Source: Deferribacteres bacterium (GTDB taxonomy: Bacteria; Zhuqueibacterota; Zhuqueibacteria; Zhuqueibacterales; Geothermadaptataceae). Taken from it: a stretch of DNA of 64,000 nucleotides. Every line of letters begins with the position of its first letter. Position 1 is the first letter of the stretch. Made by a program: the position numbers and the translations under genes. The notes beneath the pieces were generated by a model. It made no database searches and had not been told where the DNA came from. It saw nothing but the letters and a program-made list of their open reading frames with translations. Below, in pieces: positions 33,721 to 42,834 of the stretch. The stretch lies in NCBI GenBank assembly GCA_020633675.1, contig JACKDE010000005.1:124001-188000 (forward strand), given 5' to 3'.

Positions 33721-36333
33721 CTACCGTGTCAAAGCCATCTTGCAAATTTGACTGAAGCCGCCGGCTTCGAGACGATAGAAATAAACGCCGCTACTGCCCA
33801 AATGTGAAGCGCTGACAGAAATACTATATGTACCCGGTGCACGCAATGCATCCACCAAAATCGCGACTTCCTTGCCGAGGATGTTGTAAATTTTTAAGCG
33901 AACATGCTGCGGTTTTTTAAGCGTGTAGCGAATGGTGGTAGCCGGATTGAATGGATTGGGAAAATTCTGCGACAGCACAAAATCGCTCGGCTGAAAATCG
34001 TCATCTGCTATCAATTCCAGCCCGCTGCTCACCAGCTTGCGCTCGTACACGCCGTTGCCGTGTGTGGCCACCCGCAGCGCACGATTCGCCGGTGATATCG
34101 ACAAATCCATCGCGATGATTGCTTCCGGCAAACCATCGGTAAAAACCTGCCAGGTGGCTCCGCCATCTTCTGAAAAATAGACTCCCAGATCATTGCCGAA
34201 GTAAATGTGCTGGTTGTAAAACGGATCGACGGCGACCGCCCATGCCGGCACATCTGGCAGACCTGCACCCATATCGGTCCAATTGCCACCGCCATTTTCC
34301 GACTTAAATATATGAGCGCTGTCGAACCCGCCGAAGGTCACATATACAATCCGGTCATTGTTTGGATCGACTGCGATATCTGTGGGATAGCGATCGGGCA
34401 AGTTGCCAGTGATATTTAACCAGCTGTTGCCACCATTGTCAGTGCGGAACAAGCGCGCCCTGCTGCTGATCGGCGTCGTGCCTGCATAAACCACATCAGT
34501 GCTTTGCCGGGAGATCGCCAGGCTCAGGACCGGATTGCCATCGAGCGGCTGCTTGTTGTTGGTTTCCTGCCAGTTCAGGCCACCATTCGATGATTTGTGA
34601 ACGAACGCGCTGCCAGCATACATGGTGAGATTGTCGACCGGGCTGAGCACGTACGGCGCAATGAAATTGATGGTGCGCCGGTTTGGTGGCGCGACAATCT
34701 GCGCATTCGCACCATCCACATTGCCGCCATCCGCGTAACGCAGCATATAAAGTCCCTGATACGACAGGTAAATAATATCATTGTTTTGCTGATTGATCGC
34801 ACACCACGAACCATCAGCCGTTATGCCAAGGCGTTGCCATTGCGGGCTGCCACGATAGCCAGCGCTCATGTTATCCTGCATACCGCCGATATAAAAATTG
34901 GAGTCAGAGCTGGCGCTGGCAGTGCCGTTATAAAATTGGGTGGTTTGCAGACCGCCATTGCAATTTTCGATGGTTTTGCCGCCATCGGTCGTACGAAACA
35001 CGCCGCCGTCGTTGGCAAAATAGATGATATCGGGATCGGTCGGGTGATAAACGATATCGTGGTAATCAGCCCATAAGGTCAAATCCGGATATACATACGA
35101 CTCAATTTCCGTGGCGGGCTGCACCAGTCCCAGATTCTCTGCATATTGCAAATTTGCTCCACCATCGGTCGAAATCAATGGGCTGAACGGCTGCCCGGCC
35201 GTCCAGATTTCGTTCGGATCGGTCGGGCTAATCGCGACATCGTGTGAGTACCAGCCTTGAATCGAAGAGTAGTCTAAAGTTGACACCACCTGCCAGGTTT
35301 CGCCGCTGTCAGTTGTTTTGCAGAGCCAGGTTGCGGTTTCAGAATAGCCGTTGCTGTTGCCGATGCTCGCCATCACAATATCGGGACTGGAAGCGGCCAT
35401 CGCGAGCTGGGCTTTACCGAGAAACTGTTGCGGCCCGTTCGCACCCAAATCCATTTTCCGCCAATTTATGCCACCGTCGAAACTGCGGTAAATTCCATGT
35501 CCAATGCTCCCCATATTGCCACAAGCAGCAAAAACGGTGTCCGGGTGCTGCGGGTTGATGACCAGATCATTGGCGACCGGCACAGCCAGAGAGCGTTGCC
35601 AGGTAGCGCCGGCATCGCTCGATTTGTAGACGCCTTCTGTGGTAGCCGCCCACACAACGTTTGAGCGCTTTGGATCGATAGCGATTTTTTGCACGCCGCG
35701 GTGCTGACTATAGAGCCAGTCCAGACTTTTTTGCCAGCTTTGGCCGGCATCGGTGCTTTTTAAAATGCCGATGCCGTAGCTGCCTCGGGTTGTGCGAATC
35801 GCGACCCCCGGAAAAGTTTGTGCGCTGCCGTAGACCTCACCCGTTCCGATGTAGAGCGTGCCGGAATCGTCCGGCGCGATGGCAATAGTAGCCACGCCAA
35901 GCACCGGGAAGCCGGTTTCGAGCTTGTGCCAGGCTTTCGCACCAACCCCGGCGTTATAACTGCGCCACAGCCCGCCGCTGGCCGAACCGGCATAAATCGT
36001 GTTGGGATTTTGCGGATTCAAAGCCAGCACCAATGTACGGCCAGCGATATTTGTCGGGCCGATTGTGCGCCAGGGAGGCACATCCGGTTGGTGGGCTGAT
36101 TTTCGCAACAGATCAGCGCGCTTTGCTGCGAATGCTGGCGCCAAACCTGCCGAGGGCAGCTCGGTTTCCGGGTAAGTGCGCGCATTGTTGATAAGCTCGA
36201 GCGCCTCGCGAATTTCGGAACGTGCTTCATTGGGCTCACCCTGCACTTTGCCCAGGAAATGCAAAATGGCTGCAACACTAATGAACAGAAAGCTGGCGGC
36301 CAGAGTTAAACTGGCGAATTGTTTTTTGTTCAT
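33721..36333 (-). CDS. Secreted BNR/sortilin-like repeat protein with FlgD-like C-terminal tail
   Basis: 870 residues. N-terminal hydrophobic segment (about 9-27) as signal or anchor. The bulk (about 85-760) consists of repeated beta-propeller blades with Asp-box-like motifs, for example 'NTIYAGSASGGLWRSYNAG', 'GTLYIGTGEVYGSA', 'VYKSSDAGATWQRSL', 'YFSEDGGATWQVF'. This is the BNR/VPS10 pattern of sialidase- and xyloglucanase-like proteins. The last about 85 residues carry 'NFPNPFNPATTIRYTL' and end 'VYFYRLEAGGF...KMALTR', matching the sorting-like tail of the DUF5666 protein. It could be a glycan-binding or hydrolytic surface protein; no catalytic residues could be assigned. Converges with the Omp85 gene with 11 bp between stops. 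Confidence 0.85.
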   Translation of the reverse strand: MNKKQFASLTLAASFLFISVAAILHFLGKVQGEPNEARSEIREALELINNARTYPETELPSAGLAPAFAAKRADLLRKSAHQPDVPPWRTIGPTNIAGRTLVLALNPQNPNTIYAGSASGGLWRSYNAGVGAKAWHKLETGFPVLGVATIAIAPDDSGTLYIGTGEVYGSAQTFPGVAIRTTRGSYGIGILKSTDAGQSWQKSLDWLYSQHRGVQKIAIDPKRSNVVWAATTEGVYKSSDAGATWQRSLAVPVANDLVINPQHPDTVFAACGNMGSIGHGIYRSFDGGINWRKMDLGANGPQQFLGKAQLAMAASSPDIVMASIGNSNGYSETATWLCKTTDSGETWQVVSTLDYSSIQGWYSHDVAISPTDPNEIWTAGQPFSPLISTDGGANLQYAENLGLVQPATEIESYVYPDLTLWADYHDIVYHPTDPDIIYFANDGGVFRTTDGGKTIENCNGGLQTTQFYNGTASASSDSNFYIGGMQDNMSAGYRGSPQWQRLGITADGSWCAINQQNNDIIYLSYQGLYMLRYADGGNVDGANAQIVAPPNRRTINFIAPYVLSPVDNLTMYAGSAFVHKSSNGGLNWQETNNKQPLDGNPVLSLAISRQSTDVVYAGTTPISSRARLFRTDNGGNSWLNITGNLPDRYPTDIAVDPNNDRIVYVTFGGFDSAHIFKSENGGGNWTDMGAGLPDVPAWAVAVDPFYNQHIYFGNDLGVYFSEDGGATWQVFTDGLPEAIIAMDLSISPANRALRVATHGNGVYERKLVSSGLELIADDDFQPSDFVLSQNFPNPFNPATTIRYTLKKPQHVRLKIYNILGKEVAILVDALRAPGTYSISVSASHLGSSGVYFYRLEAGGFSQICKMALTR

Positions 36334-36545
36334 GCCGGCCTCATTTTTCGGCTAAAATGAATAGAAAACGCGTAGCGAAATTGTGCACAAAGCGCATCCA
36401 GGTTCGGGTGCGAGACTGCAATGGTTGCAAAATCTGACTTATGTGTTTGACAGTAGTGCTTCACCACCTCAAAGCTAAAACAGCAGGTCTAAATTTTTGG
36501 CGATGTTTGAGAAACCGAGTTTGCATACTGAATGTTCCAAAAACA

Positions 36546-36590
36546 AAAAATGTGCACATCCGGTGTGGACACCGAACATGCACATTTTGT
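36546..36590 (-). terminator. Terminator of the S9 peptidase gene
   Basis: Imperfect stem AAAATGTGCA...CGGTGT with ACACCG...TGCACATTTT (about 36548-36588), followed on the minus strand by TTTTTTG. Lies 34 bp after the stop. The rest of the 290-bp gap to the BNR gene shows nothing. Confidence 0.65.
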
Positions 36591-36623
36591 TGAATCGATT
36601 TTAGTGGAATACGTGCTGCGGAT

Positions 36624-38687
36624 TTAGTTGGTGCCGCCGTTTTTAGTCCACTTGTCCAGCCAGTCAATGACCGTTTCATGCCACAGGATGCTGTTGTGCG
36701 GTTGCAGCACCCAGTGGTTTTCGTCCGGGAAATAGAGAAACTTGCTGGGAATACCGCGCCGCTGCAGCGCTGTAAATGTCGAAATGCCTTGCGTTTCGAC
36801 CACACGGTAGTCGAGTGCGCCATGAATCACCAGCATCGGCGTCTTCCAGTTTTTGACATAATTGACTGGATTGTGTTTTTCGAAATTTTCGGGATTGTCC
36901 CACGGATTTCCCCTGTGATCCCATTCCGGGAACCACAGCTCCTCGGTGGCGAAATAAGCTGCACGTTCATCGAGATTGCCATCGTGATTGACGAGCGCAC
37001 GGAAACGATCTGGCCAATTGCCGGCGATCCAGTTGATCATATAACCGCCAAATGAGGCGCCGAGGGCAGAAACGCGCTCGCCGTCCATCCAGTCATAGCG
37101 CGCCAGTGCGGCAGCCAGCCCTTTCTGCAAATCTTCGAGCGGCTTGCCACCCCAGTCGCCACCAATGGCGTCGGTGAAAGCCTGGCCGTAGCCGACTGAA
37201 CCGTGGAAATCGACCATCACAGCGGCGTAGCCGGCTCCGGTGTAGGCCTGAGGGTTCCAGCGATAGTGAAAATGGTTGCCGAAGGAGCCCTGCGGCCCAC
37301 CATGAATCAAAAACGCCACAGGATACTTTTTATTCGGGTCGAAATCGACCGGCTTCACGACATAACAATAAACGGTTTCGTCGTTCCAGCCTTTAAAAGT
37401 AAATTGTTCGGCATCGCCCATACGTGCCCTGGCAACTTTTTCAGCGTTGATGTCGGTGATTTGGCGTACATCCTTGCCGTCCGGCTTGACAGTATAGAGC
37501 TCTACCGGGGATTTGAGATGATCCATGCCAAACAACAGGCGATTGCCAGCAGTGGTCAACGCACCGACATAGCCTTTTTCCACGACCGTTTTCACGCTAC
37601 CGTTTTGCGCATTGATGGCAAAAAGCGAGCTTTGCCCTATATTCGAGGCGGTGGTGTAAATGGTTTTGCTATCATTTGACCACACGATGCCACCCGGCGA
37701 GCGATCCCAGTTTTCAGTGAGCGCACGCGTCTCGCCATCTGGCCAGGAACGCAGCATGATGCGGAAACGATCCGACTCGTAACCGGGACGCGCCATGGCA
37801 AGGTAGGCCAATGTTTTGCCGTCCGGTGAAAAGGATGGAGCGGTGTCCCAGGCTTTGTTGGCTTCAGTTAAGTTTTTGGGATCGGCAGAACCGTCGATCG
37901 GTACGTGATAGAGATCGAAGTTTGTAGACCACGGCTCTTCGCGGCCAGCCACACGTGCGGTGAAAACAAGCGATTTGCTATCCGGCGCAAACGCGACTTC
38001 CTCGATACCGCCAAACGGCTTGGACGGAGTGTCTGCATCCCAACCCGGCATCAGGTCGACCGGCTTGTCACCATCGACAGCCATCGTGAACAGATGTGAA
38101 CGCCGGCCATCTTTCCAGGTATCCCAGTGCCGAATGAACACCCTGTCATAAATTCTGCCGCTCGCTTTTCGATCCTTTTCAGCTTGCAGTCGCTCTTCGG
38201 TGCATTCGAGGCTTTCGCACTCCGGGTAAACTTCCATAGTGATCGCAAACGTTTTGCCATCCGGAGACAAAAGATAATTACCGACACCGAGCGCGAGGTC
38301 CGTGACCTGTTGCGCCTCGCCGCCCCCCACAGGAATACGCCAGATTTGCGCACCGCCGGAACGGGTAGAGAGAAAATAGATCGATTGGCCGTCGGGTGCC
38401 CAGCTCGGGCTGAAATCTGAGGCCGGATGCGAAGTGAGTTGCCGCAAGCCGTGGCCATCGATACTGATCAGCCACAGGTCAGTGCGGCCACGGTTGGCCT
38501 CGAGATCGGTGCTGCGCAGCGTGAAAACCACCCACTCGCCATCTGGGGAAACGTGCGGATCGCCGATGCGATCCATCGCCAGCATATCATGCACGGAAAA
38601 AGGGTGACTTGCCGTCGCAGGCTGACTGTACGCGCTGCCGAACAGGCCCAAAACCAGCATCAGAAGCACTACAATTTTAAAGCGCAT
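36624..38687 (-). CDS. Secreted S9-family peptidase (acylaminoacyl-peptidase-like)
   Basis: 687 residues. Signal peptide (MRFKIVVLLMLVLGL...SAYSQ), an N-terminal seven-bladed propeller made of PD40/TolB-like repeats ('DPHVSPDGEWVVFTLRS', 'DFSPSWAPDGQSIYFLS', 'APSFSPDGKTLAYLA'), and a C-terminal alpha/beta-hydrolase of the prolyl oligopeptidase type (about 410-685). Catalytic triad: Ser in 'LGASFGGYM', Asp in 'HGALDYRV', His in 'DENHWVL'. It would cleave short peptides in the periplasm. Shares architecture with the peptidase at 51987 but not close sequence. Confidence 0.92.
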   Translation of the reverse strand: MRFKIVVLLMLVLGLFGSAYSQPATASHPFSVHDMLAMDRIGDPHVSPDGEWVVFTLRSTDLEANRGRTDLWLISIDGHGLRQLTSHPASDFSPSWAPDGQSIYFLSTRSGGAQIWRIPVGGGEAQQVTDLALGVGNYLLSPDGKTFAITMEVYPECESLECTEERLQAEKDRKASGRIYDRVFIRHWDTWKDGRRSHLFTMAVDGDKPVDLMPGWDADTPSKPFGGIEEVAFAPDSKSLVFTARVAGREEPWSTNFDLYHVPIDGSADPKNLTEANKAWDTAPSFSPDGKTLAYLAMARPGYESDRFRIMLRSWPDGETRALTENWDRSPGGIVWSNDSKTIYTTASNIGQSSLFAINAQNGSVKTVVEKGYVGALTTAGNRLLFGMDHLKSPVELYTVKPDGKDVRQITDINAEKVARARMGDAEQFTFKGWNDETVYCYVVKPVDFDPNKKYPVAFLIHGGPQGSFGNHFHYRWNPQAYTGAGYAAVMVDFHGSVGYGQAFTDAIGGDWGGKPLEDLQKGLAAALARYDWMDGERVSALGASFGGYMINWIAGNWPDRFRALVNHDGNLDERAAYFATEELWFPEWDHRGNPWDNPENFEKHNPVNYVKNWKTPMLVIHGALDYRVVETQGISTFTALQRRGIPSKFLYFPDENHWVLQPHNSILWHETVIDWLDKWTKNGGTN

Positions 38688-38838
38688 GATGCCTTCCTCC
38701 TATGTTTAAGTTTGTGAATTTGGAAAAAACAGTTGCAGGAAATCAGACATTTCACTCATCAAGTTGCTGCGCTGTATTTGCCTGCGCTTCCCCACAATCG
38801 GTATCATTTGCGTTCTGCATTTCACGTGGCAATTCTCA

Positions 38839-39876
38839 TCAGGCGCCAATACCCGGCCAGCTTTTTATCGGATCGGTCGAGCGCACCAGGTGCATACCGG
38901 ATTCCGCAAATTTGTGAAAAGCCGCATTCGCTGCGTCGGTGTAGTCGATGACATCAGGAATCACCACCGGTGAAGTACAATCGACCAGCAGATAGACCTT
39001 TTCCAACAGTTTTTCATCGTGTGCCTTCAATTCTTTGGACAGATCATCGATTGTCCAGGCAACGCAATGGCTTTTCGCCTGTCCGGCAATCACCACTGCA
39101 TCAAAGTTTTTGAGCTTTTCAATGAGTTGTCGGTTTTTGTGGGCAATGGTTTTGCCGTTGGCATCGGTGCGGATTTCCGGACTCAAAACAGAGTAATTTT
39201 CAGTCAAAGGATGATTGCCCTTGACCTGAAAGTTGGGCTGGCTGCTGCGCGCGATGCTGTGAAAAAAAATGGCTTCCTCCACCGAGGAAACCAGCGCGTG
39301 CCCCAGGCCACCGAGCATGGCGTGATACGGCCATATGGTCAGCTCGTAACGGCTGCCCGCTTGTAGCTTCTCGACGTAGTGTTCGAGATGGCGCTGGCCC
39401 TGCTCAGCATCGACACCGATTTGCCCGCTCAATGCCGGATTGAATTTCCATTTCCCTTGTAAAATATCTTCACGAGAGATCAATGTGAAAGGCTCCGGAT
39501 GCTCGCCATCATCGTTGATCAAAAAGATGGCATGAAAAATCTGAATAGCCTGATGTGTGTCCATCGTCGGGCATATTTCGGTGATACTTGTCACGTTTCG
39601 GTAGATGAATTCGCACAAGCGATGATTATCATCGAGGGCAGCGGTGCCGGTGCGGCCAGCAACAAATAATTCGTAGCCCGGAATACAAAAGGTGTTTTGT
39701 ACATCGACGGCGATCAGGCAAATTGTGAACCGATCTTTGCTCGCCGGTTCGATTTGATGCTCCGTCGCGAAAGCTTCCGCCTCGGCTGCGCGGGTGTAAT
39801 AATCCACTTTCCAGACTTCGCCGATTTTCGCTGGATCAAAATGAGCAGGCAGAGGAAGCTCGTGGCCTTCAAACAT
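38839..39876 (-). CDS. Isochorismatase-like cysteine hydrolase (nicotinamidase-type fold)
   Basis: 345 residues from the ATG at 39876, selected for AGGAG 6-10 nt upstream; an ATG at 39945 adds a non-family leader. Seen: Asp58 in 'LIAVDVQNTF', a Lys in the middle region, and the nucleophile Cys in 'VIAGQAKSHCVAWTIDDL', the triad of the isochorismatase/nicotinamidase superfamily. It is larger than typical members (about 200), with an insertion that includes 'GQIGVDAEQGQRHLEHYVEKL'. Candidate substrates are nicotinamide, ureido or other amides; not determined. Confidence 0.85.
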   Translation of the reverse strand: MFEGHELPLPAHFDPAKIGEVWKVDYYTRAAEAEAFATEHQIEPASKDRFTICLIAVDVQNTFCIPGYELFVAGRTGTAALDDNHRLCEFIYRNVTSITEICPTMDTHQAIQIFHAIFLINDDGEHPEPFTLISREDILQGKWKFNPALSGQIGVDAEQGQRHLEHYVEKLQAGSRYELTIWPYHAMLGGLGHALVSSVEEAIFFHSIARSSQPNFQVKGNHPLTENYSVLSPEIRTDANGKTIAHKNRQLIEKLKNFDAVVIAGQAKSHCVAWTIDDLSKELKAHDEKLLEKVYLLVDCTSPVVIPDVIDYTDAANAAFHKFAESGMHLVRSTDPIKSWPGIGA

Positions 39877-40029
39877 GATTTCTCCTATGGATTTGGGGAA
39901 AATTTGCTGGAAATGTATGCATTGAGATGGGAAAATGTCTGGCATTTACTTCTTATTCAAAGAGCACTCTTGGGTGCAGCAGCATGCGTTGATGGAAAAG
40001 ACAGAAGCCAAATGCCAGACACTCGCAGA

Positions 40030-40473
40030 TTAATGGGCGGCGATGAGTCGGAGGTGTTCACGATAGATACAGTGATCCTGAACGACTTTAATACCGGCGT
40101 TGGCCAATTCGTGTGCAGCTTTCATGTTTGCGATACCGCTTTGCATCCAAAAGACGCCTGGCTTGTCTGTCATTTCCAATACTTCTTTGGCGTGATCTGG
40201 AACATATTTGGGCGCCCGGAAGACCAGCACAGCATCGACATGCTCTTGCACCTCGTCGAGGCTCTTGCGGCAGTTGGTTCCAAAAACATGCTCATAATTC
40301 GGATTCACAGGGATAATTTCGTAGCCATTCTCTCGCATGTAATTTGGCACACTGTAAGCTGCCTCTCCATTATGTCCTTCATCCTTGATCCCGACGACGG
40401 CAATTCTTTTGGACGCCCGCAATATTTCCCGGATGTCGTTGTCCTCCTCAATGAGATTTTCATGCCAGCTCAT
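40030..40473 (-). CDS. CoA-binding domain protein (YccU-like)
   Basis: 147 residues, single CoA_binding_2 Rossmann-like domain: 'KRIAVVGIKDEGHNGEAAYSV', 'YMRENGYEIIPVNPNYEHVFG', 'VDAVLVFRAPKYVPDHAKEVLEM', and 'VFWMQSGIANMKAAHELANAGIKVVQDHCI' with the conserved Cys. Related proteins bind CoA, but their role in bacteria is not settled. An AGGAGG site precedes the ATG. It probably shares no transcript with the DUF488 gene upstream, since a terminator lies between. Confidence 0.9.
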   Translation of the reverse strand: MSWHENLIEEDNDIREILRASKRIAVVGIKDEGHNGEAAYSVPNYMRENGYEIIPVNPNYEHVFGTNCRKSLDEVQEHVDAVLVFRAPKYVPDHAKEVLEMTDKPGVFWMQSGIANMKAAHELANAGIKVVQDHCIYREHLRLIAAH

Positions 40474-40506
40474 CGCATACCTCCTTTGGGGATGTGGGGT
40501 GGAAAT

Positions 40507-40551
40507 AAAAAAAGCCTATAAGCGCGGATTTCCGCATTTCGCTTACAGGCT
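40507..40551 (-). terminator. Terminator of the DUF488 gene
   Basis: AGCCTATAAGCG (40513-40524) pairs with CGCTTACAGGCT (40540-40551), one mismatch, followed on the minus strand by seven T. Confidence 0.8.
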
Positions 40552-40668
40552 GATGAATTGTTTGAAATCGAGAAATAAATTTTGTGTTTATTGGCATTGA
40601 AGCACGGATCCTTTTCAATTTAAAGTGTTTTTGAAAGACAATCCGATTACGAAATGCAGAAAACGGTT

Positions 40669-41037
40669 TCAGGCGGCGATGGACCTGGAGCTCATCTCCG
40701 CAAGAATATTCTGCAAAATCAAGGCGCAGTTGTGTTGCGCGTCACCATTTCCGTAAAGCAGGGTCACAGTGCCATTTTGGCTTTTTTCGAACAGCCGTTT
40801 CAAGGCATTCTGTTTGTCGTTTTGCTTCAGCTCTTCATGGTAGCGGTCTACAAATTGATCCCAATTTTGAGGATCGAAATGGAAACGCCATAAATCATAG
40901 CTTGGGGCGATTGCCTGATCCCATTCTGCAATCGCAACGAAACGCGTATACGCGCTGTCGGTCCACAACCGGTCAATATAAATTCTTTCACCATCGCTGG
41001 GGGACGGTTTTGCGTTTATGTGTTTGACTTTAACCAT
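40669..41037 (-). CDS. DUF488 family protein (YeaO-like)
   Basis: 122 residues from the ATG at 41037; an ATG at 41085 lies inside the leader hairpin and adds non-family residues. Seen: 'DGERIYIDRLWTDSAY', 'AIAPSYDLWRFHFDPQNWDQF' and 'GTVTLLYGNGDAQHNCALILQNIL', the DUF488 pattern, close to YeaO but with Gly-Asn at the place of the usual Ala-Lys. Function unknown. A terminator-like hairpin stands in its 5' leader (41052-41090). Confidence 0.85.
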   Translation of the reverse strand: MVKVKHINAKPSPSDGERIYIDRLWTDSAYTRFVAIAEWDQAIAPSYDLWRFHFDPQNWDQFVDRYHEELKQNDKQNALKRLFEKSQNGTVTLLYGNGDAQHNCALILQNILAEMSSRSIAA

Positions 41038-41051
41038 GTCTTCTCTCTCTA

Positions 41052-41090
41052 AAATGCAAAAAGGGTGGTCAGTTTTCTGACACACCCTTT
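41052..41090 (-). promoter_or_regulatory. Terminator-like hairpin in the DUF488 leader (possible attenuator)
   Basis: AAAGGGTG-GTCAG (41060-41072), loop TTTT, CTGAC-A-CACCCTTT (41077-41090): 13 pairs with one bulge. On the minus strand it is followed by TTTTTGCATTTT and, 15 nt later, the ATG. No gene ends upstream that it could terminate, so control of the DUF488 gene is a possibility. Confidence 0.5.
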
Positions 41091-41607
41091 CGAAATTCTA
41101 TCCTGTGAAACCACTCATGGTTTGGTTTTTTCCTGTTTCAGATTAGCGATTCATTGCGCTTTTCACACAAATGTAAATCAGCTGCAACACTGGCGAATAT
41201 AATACATCCGACTTTTGGAGGCAAGTTTAAAATCCCAAAATTTATCGAAAATTTTCAAGGCCATTTTATTAGCCACACTGTCAATGGATGGCACAGGAAT
41301 TTCCCAGCTTCAAAGCCTGAAATTTTGAGCGATCAATCAGGAAATCGACCGGATACGAAAAGGCAATTGCAGTCGCTTTCGCAATCGAAGTCAGCCCGTA
41401 GCAGCTTATCTGGCGATTTATTTTAAAGGCAAATCGTCACAAAATCCCTGCGCGACCTATCAATCCAGTCAGGTCATCTGTAAAAACATCCTCTTTTTTC
41501 CATCTTTTCCAATAGGTGAATGACCCGTTGATTCCCCGTAGATTATGCCCGTCAATTGCAAAGCCACTCAAAAGATGGCGAACCGTGAACTTTAGCATGG
41601 TGAAAAA
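41091..41607. other. Intergenic, no gene recognised
   Basis: About 500 bases of lower GC content with only short reading frames. It probably carries the promoters for the DUF488 gene (minus) and for the genes at 41608 and 41912 (plus). No clear repeat or RNA. Confidence 0.4.
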
Positions 41608-41865
41608 ATGAACAAGCACGAAATAAGCTCGGCTGCGTTTTTGCGAAAAGCCGCCTGGTCTCTGTACCGCGAGCCGGTTTTTGCGGGCGATCAGGCGAAA
41701 CGCCAGGCCAACATCAATGCATGCGGTGCAGTAGCACTCTGCGGTGAATGCGCCGGCACCGGCAATGCCCTGCTGTTTATTTATATGGAATGCCGCGCCT
41801 GTCGAGGCACGGGCCTGCACCAGAAAGATGTTGCTTTATCAAGCGAATTTCAACTCAACGAATAA
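41608..41865 (+). CDS. Small protein with two DnaJ-type CxxCxGxG zinc-binding motifs
   Basis: 85 residues. 'CGECAGTG' and 'CRACRGTG' are spaced 13 residues apart, the pattern of the DnaJ zinc-finger centre, with no J-domain or other DnaJ part. Four Cys could hold one zinc ion. It may assist folding, bind RNA, or be a cut-down relic. The ribosome site is poor (GGTGAAAA), and an opposite-strand ORF overlaps, so the gene is not certain; the paired motifs argue for it. Upstream of an MddA-like gene with 46 bp between. Confidence 0.5.
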   Translation: MNKHEISSAAFLRKAAWSLYREPVFAGDQAKRQANINACGAVALCGECAGTGNALLFIYMECRACRGTGLHQKDVALSSEFQLNE

Positions 41866-41911
41866 ATCAAACCACCTTTCTCTCATCTCAACCAATTTAC
41901 GGGAGGTTCTT

Positions 41912-42670
41912 ATGAAACGGATTCTGTTTTTTCTGTACGGTATCATTTGTTATGTCAGCTTCTTGGTCACCTTTACCTACGCTATCGGTTTTATCAGCAA
42001 CATTTTGGTGCCGACATCTCTTGATGCTGCGCCACAAGTGCCTTTTATGGAGGCATTGCTGATCAATTCCGGTTTGCTCACTTTGTTCGCGTTGCAGCAC
42101 AGCATCATGGCGCGCAAAGGCTTCAAAAAGTGGTGGACGAGATACGTGCCTGAGCCAATCGAACGCAGCACGTATGTTTTGCTATCCAATTTATGCCTGG
42201 TTGCCATGTTTGTCTATTGGCAACCAATGGGTGGAACGATTTGGGCGATTGAAAATGCCAGCGCACAAATGTTTATACATGGCCTTGCAACATTTGGATG
42301 GATCGTGGTTTTTATCAGTACATTTTTGATCAGCCACTTCGACCTTTTCGGATTGCGGCAGGTGTGGTTTTATCTGCGCGGTGAAGCATATCAACCGCTC
42401 GCCTTCAATGTACCTTATTTTTACAAATATGTCCGCCACCCTCTATATTTTGGTTTCCTGACGGCGTTTTGGGCAACACCGATGATGACCGTTGCGCACT
42501 TCATCTTTGCTTTAGCCTGCACTGGCTATATACTGGTCGCGATTCAGCTTGAAGAGCGCGATCTGACCCAGCATTTCGGTGACCACTACACAGAATATAA
42601 AAAGCAGGTTCCCATGCTTGTTCCAAAAATCAAAGCTTCGGGCAGCTCGGAAGCCGCAGCCGAAGCGTAA
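41912..42670 (+). CDS. mddA: MddA/NnrU-like membrane methyltransferase (methanethiol S-methyltransferase-like)
   Basis: 252 residues from the ATG at 41912, preceded by GGGAGG. About five to six membrane segments. The C-terminal part 'YVRHPLYFGFLTAFWATP' and 'EERDLTQHFGDHYTEYKKQVPMLVP' is the SAM-binding signature of the isoprenylcysteine methyltransferase superfamily. The N-terminal 'QHSIMARKGFKKWWTRYVPEPIERSTYVLLSN' is specific for the MddA/NnrU branch. MddA makes dimethyl sulfide from methanethiol (known); assigning that substrate here is by similarity only. Confidence 0.8.
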   Translation: MKRILFFLYGIICYVSFLVTFTYAIGFISNILVPTSLDAAPQVPFMEALLINSGLLTLFALQHSIMARKGFKKWWTRYVPEPIERSTYVLLSNLCLVAMFVYWQPMGGTIWAIENASAQMFIHGLATFGWIVVFISTFLISHFDLFGLRQVWFYLRGEAYQPLAFNVPYFYKYVRHPLYFGFLTAFWATPMMTVAHFIFALACTGYILVAIQLEERDLTQHFGDHYTEYKKQVPMLVPKIKASGSSEAAAEA

Positions 42671-42690
42671 CCACAATTCTCCCCCCGCAC

Positions 42691-42729
42691 AAGCGTCCAT
42701 CGGTCTCTACTGGTGGACGCTTTTTTTTC
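42691..42729 (+). terminator. Rho-independent terminator
   Basis: GCGTCCA (42693-42699) pairs with TGGACGC (42714-42720), followed by eight T. Ends the mddA-like transcript. Confidence 0.85.
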
Positions 42730-42834
42730 AGCCTTCACCCCAATGCTATCCTGTCCTTTGCCTTTTGGAAGATTGACTCTTTTCTCGCTATCTTGGCGTC
42801 ATTCTATTTTATACATCACTTCCAGGAGGTTTCG

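Noticed and set aside
42793..42834. Upstream start of the six-hairpin glycosidase
   Set aside because: The later ATG at 42835 has a strong ribosome site and begins a proper signal peptide.
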